DNA from: Stercorarius parasiticus
Lineage: Eukaryota; Chordata; Aves; Charadriiformes; Stercorariidae
Length of the DNA stretch: 64,000 nt
Assembly: GCA_013396915.1 (NCBI GenBank)
Contig: VWZL01000328.1
Span: 124,186 to 188,185, forward strand
Direction: 5' to 3'
The notes below the pieces were generated by a model. That model did no database searches. It saw only the letters and a program-made list of their open reading frames with translations, and had not been told where the DNA came from. A program made the translations under genes and the position numbers. The stretch's first letter is position 1, and the number at the start of each line of letters is the position of its first letter. This document shows positions 55,856-64,000 of the stretch, piece after piece.

Positions 55856-58800
55856 CTGGGAAGAAAGACAGACACAGAAACAACAGTTAGCCATTACAAT
55901 TACTGTATCCCATCATGCAAGCGAACAAGAAAGCACACAAACTGAAATCAAGTGTTTATGTAAAAACCATTCTAGCAGAAGAAAGTTTTATCCTCTGACA
56001 AAGCTGTGCTAATTGACCCGAGCAAACTCAAAGTGGGTACAAATGCAGTGATTAATAAAATCACTGGACACTCCCTATCACATCTTAATAGGAGTTTGCT
56101 TCCATAAGTATGAAATATTCCTGGAGCGTATTAAGATCATCCAGTTTTACACTTCTTCAAGGACTTTCTCTGCCCACTTTGCTAAACTTGTATTTTGCTA
56201 TGCGCAGAGAAGCATCTATAAAAAGAAAGAGATCTTTGCAGGATCGGGCACATACAAAACAGGAATATTCAGTAAATAATTTGCAGCGATATCCGATTTA
56301 CAATTCCAACTATACTGTCCAATAGACAATATATACTCTCTTCAAACATATTTTAATGAATTTCCATACATGTATACATTTCTAACTTCATCAGTCTTTT
56401 TCTTTAAAATTGTCATTTTCTTCACTGAAAGTTATTTGTATGGTTATACATAATTTATAAATTGTATCCAAAATTTTAACTGTGCTTGCCATTATGATAG
56501 TAGTATTGTAGCGATTTATAAAAAAAACAAACAAAAAAAACCCCTGCAACAATTCTTGAATACGTTAGTCAAAATTAAATCAAATCCAATAACCTTGACC
56601 ATCTGACAAAATGAGTTATTTCCTAAAGCATGGTAAGCAAAGACATTACAGACTAATCAGCTTTGGTGTATTAAGTCTAAAACAAGCATGTAGAAGGCTT
56701 CAATCTGATTTTTTTAATTATTTTTTTTATTTGAAGCTCAGTGCTGAATACTTCACAGATATTCTGTACATATTCACCTTTATAGCATAACCACAAGTAG
56801 CTCTTAGGTTAAAAGAAAAAAAAAAAGCCTTGGTATATTTTGGTAGCTGTGTTAATTGTAATGAACACATACGTTTCCTGAAAAAACATAACCTAATGGG
56901 AGTGGTCAGTATTTTCCTGACCAAATTTCTCAAGATGAGTTTTGCCATGCAGGAGTTTTACCTAATGTGCCATAGATACCTAGTAGTGCCATATAAATAA
57001 AACCAAATTATAACTGAAAGGAACCAACTCTAGGGAGAGTGGGGAGGAGGAAGGAAGGTAAAAGCTGCTTGCCAGAAAAAGGTGATATGGCATCTACAAA
57101 ACCACAAGTGTCTTAAGTGGTGTAAGACATATGAAGAAAACTTCACCAGGATTTTGATCATAAATATGTTGTAATAAGACCATCTTCCTTCATATGTCAC
57201 AACTGATCTTATCCCGGATAAATAACACTTTTATTGTCTCAGATGTAGGAGAAATTTAATCAACATTTAAGCAAAAGACTGGTAAGCATAATCATCCCTG
57301 ATAATTACAATGTATTGACTGCATAATTATTTAAATTTATAAACTAAAGCAAATGCAGTTATCCCTGTAAAGAAAAAAGAAAAAAAAAAAACAATCAAAA
57401 AACAAACAACACAAAACCCCCCAAACTTCAAAAATGAAATCACCTATCATATGAATTACAATTTTATTCCATTTTCAACTACTGCTTCTAAATTTAATTT
57501 TCACCTGAGAGCTGGCAAAAAAAAAGTAAAAAACGTAAAAAAAGTAAGTGTACAAGCCCTTCAGAATACAGAAGAAAGGTGTGGAATTGTGCTACCCATT
57601 CTAGTTCTGAAAAAGATCAATGTTATTGAGCATTCAGATTTCCAGTCAATATCCCCACATGCCCTTACCCATATAGTTTCCTTCAGTAGTACTTCTGAGT
57701 CCCTTCCTGCTCATGTCCTAAACTACCTCCAGCTCCCTCATACAGTTCAGTTCTGGCTTGGGCGAGAAGCCACACATGCTGTGGCTGATTTTCAGCTGTA
57801 AGGGGCTAACACATCAGATGAAACAAACACAAAAAAAATTTATCCTTACCAGAAAAGGATACAATGATAATCATCCATTTAACTATTTTTGCACAAGTAA
57901 TAATGCAGACTTCAATATAAATTCAAAATTAATGGAACACCACACTTACTTCTGAACATTCGAAACATAATTGAAATGAAAACAAGGAAACTGTTTAATT
58001 TCCAAGAGGAACAGTTCATTAAACACTCCAGAAATATCCCTTGTTATAAAATGGTTCTCTGTGTAAAGCTTAAAATACTACATAAAATATGAATAAAGCA
58101 TACTAATGTCTAAAACACTTCACTGGAATAAACTCAGACCCTCAAAAAAAAAAGAAAAGAAAGGTCTCTCATTACTAACTGAAATACTCCCAGTAATTAC
58201 CAGATTCCCTCTGGCTATCACGAAACCAGGTGTCTTAACTCTAAATTTTGGCTAAAGTTGCCTATACAAATTCAAACGTGTATTTGCTACTTTCAGACCA
58301 ACTCTACATCTAAGGCAAGTATAAACAAAACTTTCTAGCAAAGTCCTGGAATTCCCAAATGCTCTGAGATTTAATATAGCTGTTCCTTTAGCTCTGTAAA
58401 TGATGTAATACTAAATACGTGACACACAAAAAAGCACCCATAGTTAAGACCTTTCCACTCAACCAGCCATGCAACATAATAACAATTGTGAGCAGGAATT
58501 CTCAATTATCAGATTATGTAACCCTTACATTATTCTTCCACTTGTTAAATCATGGAACAGACAGGAAGAAAAGATATTTCAGAGTAAGATGGCACAAAAA
58601 ATCTCACACAATATTTGTGTCAGGCTATCCTGGATCTTATAAAACCAGCCTCTACAATCTCTTCTTCACATAGTATGTTTGACAATCAAAGACTTCACTG
58701 TAATTTTCAAACCTACTATGATTTATTTTCATTTCAGATTCTCTTAATCCTTGACTTCCTCAGAGAACAGATAGTACAGATGTAGGATGAGTTAAAATTC

Positions 58801-59556
58801 ACATGAGAGAGCTCCTGGCATTAAAAAATAAACTGAAATTTGGAAATGGTGCTGAACTGTTTGGTTTAACTTCTTAAACATAATGCACCTACTTTCCTTG
58901 TTTGCAGACACGAAAGGTGTACCAGAGACATGCCGCAGCATGTAAGAAATCATTCCCATTCACCGTCTAAATGAGACAACACATGCTAACTACAAGAAAA
59001 TACCTTTGCTTAAAGAGCTCTCTGCACTTCTTCAATCCATTTGAACAACAACTAAAAAAGTAGGTTACTTGAATTTTAAATAAGATTATCGATTTTACTG
59101 GCAAAATTTAAACTACAAATTGCCTAGTGAAAACAGCAACAGACCGAAATTTAAATTCCTATGTATAAGGAGAGCTAAAATTATTGCTAGGGATTTTGTT
59201 ATTACATTAAATAGGAATGCCTCTCTTCGTTACTCTCAGTGAATGACAAAATAAGCAATACTGTACCAGTATAGAGGGGAAATTTAAGCCAGTTTATGTC
59301 AAAATAATGTGAAATCCATAAGATCGACAAACTGAATAAAAGGATAAATATTTTTCCTCTAGTCTTTTCCAGATAAGAAATTTTATTCACAAAAATGTTA
59401 CATCAAATTAAGTTACTCTCTGAATAGGCTGCTAATGTTCCTTTAAAAATACCTGAAAAAAATTATTTTGCTCAAGATCCAACACTGTTCTTATAAACAC
59501 ATATAGCTATTGAAGTGATTGTGGTTATACCAAATCAGTATAATAAAGAATATCAC
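55856..59556. other. AKAP7 intron, no gene seen
   Basis: AT-rich sequence with several A-rich runs (56.52, 57.37, 58.15 kb). No transposon or exon is recognised. Confidence 0.6.
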
Positions 59557-59702
59557 CTTTGGATTAGTAATTGGAAGAGAAATGAAATAATTCGGCTGAT
59601 ACTGTTTTTTCTTTGTCTTCTTTCTCTCACCGCCTTCTTCAATTTCTCTTCCAGTAGTCCTCTTTCTTTTCTTTTTTATATTTATTTCAGAGGTTGCACG
59701 CA
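59557..59702 (-). CDS. AKAP7: AKAP7 coding exon (nuclear localisation region and start of 2H domain)
   Basis: This is a 146-bp exon. The acceptor has a long pyrimidine run ending CTCTTCAG just above 59702; the donor GTGATA begins at 59556. It encodes a bipartite-looking basic region (KKKRKRTT ... ERKKTKKKQ) followed by [15 protein letters not shown]. The last part is the conserved opening strand of the AKAP7 2H core (QPNYFLSIPITN in mammals). The basic clusters are the expected nuclear localisation signal of the long isoforms. A CR1 element starts only about 55 bp above the acceptor, leaving little room for the branch point. The exon ends in phase 0, matching the next exon. Confidence 0.92.
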
Positions 59703-59756
59703 CTGAAGAGAAAAAAAAAATTACATTCAGCATACAGACAAATCAAAACAAAGATA

Positions 59757-60437
59757 CTGGTGGAAAAGGACCTGGGGGTATTGGTCAACAGTTGGTTGAA
59801 TACGCGCCAGCAGCGTGCCCAGGTGGCCAAGAAGGCCAACAGCATCCTGGCCTGTATCAGAACTAGTTTGGTGAGTAGGACTAGGGAGGTGATCGTCCCC
59901 CTGTACTCGGCACTGGTGAGGCCCCACCTCAAGTGCTATGTCCAGTTTTGGGCCCCTCACTACAAGAAAGACACTGAGGTGCTGGAGCGGGTCCAGAGAA
60001 GGGCAACAAAGCTGGTGAGAGGTCTGGAGCACAAGTGTTATGAGGAGCGGCTGAGGGAGCTGGGGGTGTTTAGCCTGAAGAAAAGGAGGCTGAGGGGAGA
60101 CCTTATCGCTCTCTACAACTACCTGAAAGGAGGCTGTAGAAAGGTGGGAGTCCGCCTCTTCTCACAAGTAACGAGTGATAGGACAAGAGGAAATGCCCTC
60201 AAGTTGTGCCAAGGGAGGTTTAGATTGGGTATTAGGAAAAATTTCTTCACCGCAAGGGTTGTCAAGCATTGGAACAGGCTGCCCAGGGAAGTGGTTGAGT
60301 GACCATTCCTGAAGGTATTTAAAAGACGTGTAGATGTGGCACTTAGGTGCCACAGTTTAGTGGTGGACTTGGCAGTGCTAGGTTAATGATTGGACTTGAT
60401 GATCTTAAAGGTCTTTTTCAACCTAAATGATTCTATA
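59757..60437 (+). mobile_element. CR1 LINE, relatively intact 3' part
   Basis: The last approximately 180 codons of ORF2 are open, from [13 protein letters not shown] through [41 protein letters not shown] and [11 protein letters not shown], to a TGA at 60300-60302. The 3' UTR follows with TTGGACTTGATGATCTTAAAGG and ends CCTAAATGATTCTATACAC. It is truncated at its 5' end. The open frame suggests it is younger than the copy at 6.3 kb. It begins about 55 bp from the AKAP7 exon acceptor at 59702. Confidence 0.93.
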
Positions 60438-61454
60438 CACTTAATATCATGCCAACAGGAGTTGGACTTCAGACAAATGACTGGAGCATGTCTCTCCAGT
60501 CACCTGATCTGCCCATGCTCTGAACTGTCTCACTGGGATCCTACTCCAACCTGAATTAATGTACTCACAAAAGTGGAGAGCCATACTTGAACTAACAGCC
60601 TACACCTCTAAGCAGGGCTTATAAACTGCTAACATAGACATGCAGATTCCAAACTACCGCGTTTCATTTACCCAACTCACACTGCAGTGTAATAGGCCTC
60701 CAAATTGCCTACATGTGAACACGGACATGACTTTAGAGCAAAAGCACCAATATTAAGTTTCAAAAATCCCATGCATGCTGCATTTTTAAATATAAAGCAA
60801 GATAATACACAGGATTATTAAAGGTTGTATTAGACTAGGACTGGCCAACCCACAGTTCAAGGATCAAACCCAGCTAAGAAGAAAATTTAATCCAAGCCAG
60901 ATCTACTCTTTACCTCCTCCTTTCCCAAAGACCCCTTCCAACACAGATAGCAAAAGAAAAGTGCAATGTCCTCAATTCTTCCTTTGCACCATAAATTATT
61001 TTTCCACAGCTTATTTCCTCAAGACTTTGCAGACCCTCTTCCACCACGTGGCCTGATACATACCCATAAGCTGACCAGGCTGCAGACACCCACTGTTCAA
61101 TTAGAAGTGCACTTCCAGCCCCATGCTGGGAACACACATACTGGAAAATAGCTCATAAAAGCCACCATGTGAGAAGCTCATATACAGTAATATGAACTGA
61201 CATACAAGATGTCTTTATTCTGTGACTCATTCCTGCAATGGATCTAAAAATTGTACACTTAATATGCTCAAGTATTTGCTGAACTGAGCATCTATAAATG
61301 AGGTTCTGGACTGGATCCTGTTCGCTGTGAGACTCTGTTCCATGTGCACAGCCCATGTGTACATGCCAACAGGCAGAACCAAGACCCGAGTGCATGATGT
61401 GTCTATGCTTCTACACTACTTCTACTAATAAATTCATCTTCGATATATACTTAC
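60438..61454. other. AKAP7 intron, no gene seen
   Basis: Unique sequence between the CR1 at 59.8 kb and the first visible AKAP7 exon. Nothing is recognised. Confidence 0.6.
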
Positions 61455-61604
61455 TAACAAATTCATCTTCAATATCTGTGTCAACAAATGGCATTTCTGC
61501 CATCAGAGATTCTACCAAATCAGCAGCACATGGCTCTTTTCTCAGTTGTGTCTTTTTCTTCTTCTCTTTAAAGATTTTCTTTTGCTGTACATTTTCAAGC
61601 CCAT
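61455..61604 (-). CDS. AKAP7: AKAP7 coding exon (N-terminal lysine-rich/acidic segment)
   Basis: This is a 150-bp exon. On the minus strand an acceptor ...TTACAG precedes 61604 and the donor GTAAGT starts at 61454. The exon enters with two bases of a split codon and leaves with one base (A), which joins TG of the next exon to make ATG (Met). The peptide has a basic stretch (KEKKKKTQLRK) followed by an acidic patch (LVESLMAEMPFVDTDIEDEF). The latter corresponds to the mammalian segment around MDSLVDMPFATVDIQDD. It is the most divergent exon, as expected for the disordered N-terminus. The basic stretch could help nuclear targeting, which is inference. Confidence 0.85.
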
Positions 61605-64000
61605 CTGTAATACATTTAAAATAATACACTGGGTGTTAGTTTTTATATAAACAGCTAAGAGAGATTATACACAAGGAATATACCAAGTATACATTTCTCT
61701 AATTATCAGCAAATGAATATTGACATATTCCCCCCATAAGAATGCTGTTCTTCTTCCTTGTCAACGTATCAGCAAAAATACTTTAACACTTTATGTGGAA
61801 CAGCAAAAAAAGGGAGTTCAGCCTTCTGTATTTAATAACTTAAGGTCTTGTTCAGTTCTAAGTAAATGCAATTACGTGCAAAAAAAAAAAGGGGGATACT
61901 TAAAACCAACAATAAAAAAAATAAAGTCTTCTGCCATCATGTAGAGTTCACTTTAGACAACAGTAATAGCATATGAAATACAGTGCAGACAAACATTGGC
62001 AAATGAATTCCAATGTAAACACACTGGAAAAGAAGCACGAAGGAGCAGGAAGGGAATCCCACCATTCCAGATATAACAGAGTTCTCAGCCGACTACATCA
62101 TTCAGGAATGAGATGATTATTCTACTCCTGCATCTCCCACACAGTATAACATGTAATAGACAGCAATGATCTGTACTTCTGGTTCTAAAAACTGATTGTT
62201 AGTGTTTAAGCTAAAGAAGGAATCAATATATATCGAAACTCATATTGCATGTATAAAGAGATACATGAAGTTCTACCTCAAGAGTAATACCACAATGACA
62301 GAATAATTTCCAGTAACAACAACTTTTTAAAAATGTCCTTTTCCCCAAGAGTACTAACTAAGCATGAGTCATTTCCTTATGTCTGCTTCATGTTTCTGCA
62401 TCAGTAAGCTCTTATATTTGTGTATTAAGTTATACCTTAAAAATGAAAAGGTAAAATCTTCTCTAGCAGCAAAAAATGTGCACATAATCAGGCACATCCA
62501 GCAATATTCTTCTGGGACAACTCCACAATGGGATTACTGTAGTCGAAGAAGCCTTGTGTCAGAATTGCAGTTTATCCCAGGACAGCTCATTACTACAGAC
62601 AACGCACTTTCAAAGCTCCTCTTGTGACCAGTGCAGCTAGTCCAAATCTGGCCCAAGGGGAAAACTTGGCAGCAAAAGTGTGTATTATGTTCTTGTGGCA
62701 TGCAAAGCTACACTACATGTATAAAATCAATATTACAGACCCAGTCGGGGTTATTAACAGCCTGTGGACTGTTCCTTGCATATATCAATTTATGGTAGGG
62801 AAGAGAAGTAAAAGAATGACCTGATTAAATGCTAATTCACTGCAGTCTAAAGTAGAAAGGCATAAATCACTCTGTGGTTGTGCACTGACACCTAACTTAA
62901 TACCAGAAGCTATTAAAAAGAAACAAAGTGTTTAGATTCGTTGCTTGTTTCCCCTGTAGACACTAAAGAACTAGGCACAACAAACAGATGTTTAAGGAAT
63001 AATAAAATTATTACTTAACATTAAAGTCAAGCTCACAGAAAACAGATTGTTGCTGGTAATCCAGAAGCATACAGAAAACAATAATCCTTCCTTACAGAGA
63101 TCTCAAAGTGAAGGACAAGACAGCACTAAGTCCATGAAACCGACAAACAAGTAGGTCGGTCTGGGGCAGCAAAGGTATCAACAAAATTCGGAAATGCAGA
63201 ATCATAACCAGCTGGGAGCAAAAGGGATTTGTGCAGCTGCAGAACAAGGACTCATATAGATCTGAGGGGTGGGTATTGCAGATTACACATTGAATTTGCT
63301 CTGTCTGCTCAAAAAGCAACATACTTGTGCCATTTTGAAAAATTCTATCTTCTCACAATAGCAGATGGGTATAGCAAAGGCACAGCTAGCGATTAACAAT
63401 AACCCTTCTCAAATCAATTAGCTGAACTGAATAGGCACTGCTTCTAAATTCTACAGGCTATGCCTCAAGCAAAAAACCTCCATCCCTCACCTTTTCTGAA
63501 ATACTTATTAAAGAAATCAGCAACAAAATTCAAGAATTGTGTTCTAGTCACTAAAACAACTTGAAAACAAGATTTTTCAAAATTCTTGACATAATATTGG
63601 TAATCTGAGACCTAAGTAACAAAACCAACTTCCATAGGAACTCCTTGACCATCAAGCTGTTATAGGATAAACGCTTTTTTCTTAATCACATGCTTAATTA
63701 TATTAGCCTGAATTTCATGTATGAGCAGGTGCATACATTATTCCTGTATTTGTATAAGTGGCTGCTGATCTTCACCAGTATTCAAGTCATCTGTTCCAGC
63801 AGAAAAAAAATAATCACTATACACCTAGCTCATGAAGAACACATATTTAATTGCATTCTCTTCACAGCCCTCTTCTCTCCATACTTAATGTTATAGTTTC
63901 AGCTAGAATAATCTATTATTTGACGCCTACATGTAAGAGATCGCAGTGAGATTAGGTCTCCAGGCACTGTTCCCCGTTTAATAAGTTTATCTTCACATGT
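61605..64000. other. AKAP7 upstream intron, first exon not found
   Basis: AT-rich sequence without a CpG island. The first coding exon, which should be short and end one base into a codon, was not identified. The absence of a GC-rich promoter suggests it lies beyond the right edge. Confidence 0.5.

Noticed and set aside
59694..60302. 202-codon open frame
   Set aside because: Its start reads across the reverse strand of the AKAP7 acceptor, and the rest is CR1 ORF2. It is not a host gene.

Overview
The window is vertebrate nuclear DNA, most likely from a bird. Five sense and two antisense CR1 retrotransposon pieces carry the typical avian CR1 3' tail (tandem ATTCTATGA or ATTCTGTGA octamer-like units). 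The host gene is AKAP7, AT-rich introns dominate, and there is a GC-rich LTR of a type I associate with avian endogenous retroviruses. I cannot name the species; a non-galliform bird is a guess.

Host gene. Six coding exons of AKAP7 (A-kinase anchoring protein 7, long nuclear gamma/delta type) lie on the minus strand, in order 61604-61455, 59702-59557, 55855-55719, 50456-50296, 37275-37163 and 25499-25355. All have canonical AG/GT borders and their phases join without a break (284 codons). They hold the lysine-rich nuclear targeting region and the whole 2H-phosphoesterase-like core with both HxT motifs. The first coding exon lies beyond the right edge, or was not recognisable in 61.6-64 kb. 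The last exon with the PKA regulatory-subunit helix was not found, so it probably lies left of base 1.

Nested gene. In the AKAP7 intron between 25499 and 37163, on the opposite strand, there is an uninterrupted intronless MSH5 reading frame (30329-32764, 811 codons) with all ATPase motifs intact. MSH5 is a meiotic crossover MutS homologue that is multi-exonic in mammals, so this is a retrocopy that has kept its frame. About 1 kb upstream is a strong CpG island (28.79-29.40 kb) with a G-quadruplex, a YY1-like and a MYB-like site. A plausible donor after the island and an acceptor 4 bases before the ATG suggest an acquired promoter, a non-coding first exon and a 5' UTR intron. This is the most interesting object in the window.

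Repeats and remainder. CR1 copies: 6.3-6.9, 9.9-10.1, 16.2-16.95, 29.65-30.08 and 59.76-60.44 kb on the plus strand; 38.98-39.22 kb and a bare tail at 16.04 kb on the minus strand. LTR-like blocks: 20.5-21.4 kb (plus), 26.2-27.4 kb (minus, TATA box) and 47.2-48.3 kb (minus, with internal tandem repeats). There are several microsatellites, a 58-bp tandem repeat at 23.4 kb and an 18-bp palindrome at 46.75 kb. The rest is AT-rich intronic sequence in which I recognise no gene. No tRNA, rRNA or CRISPR was seen.
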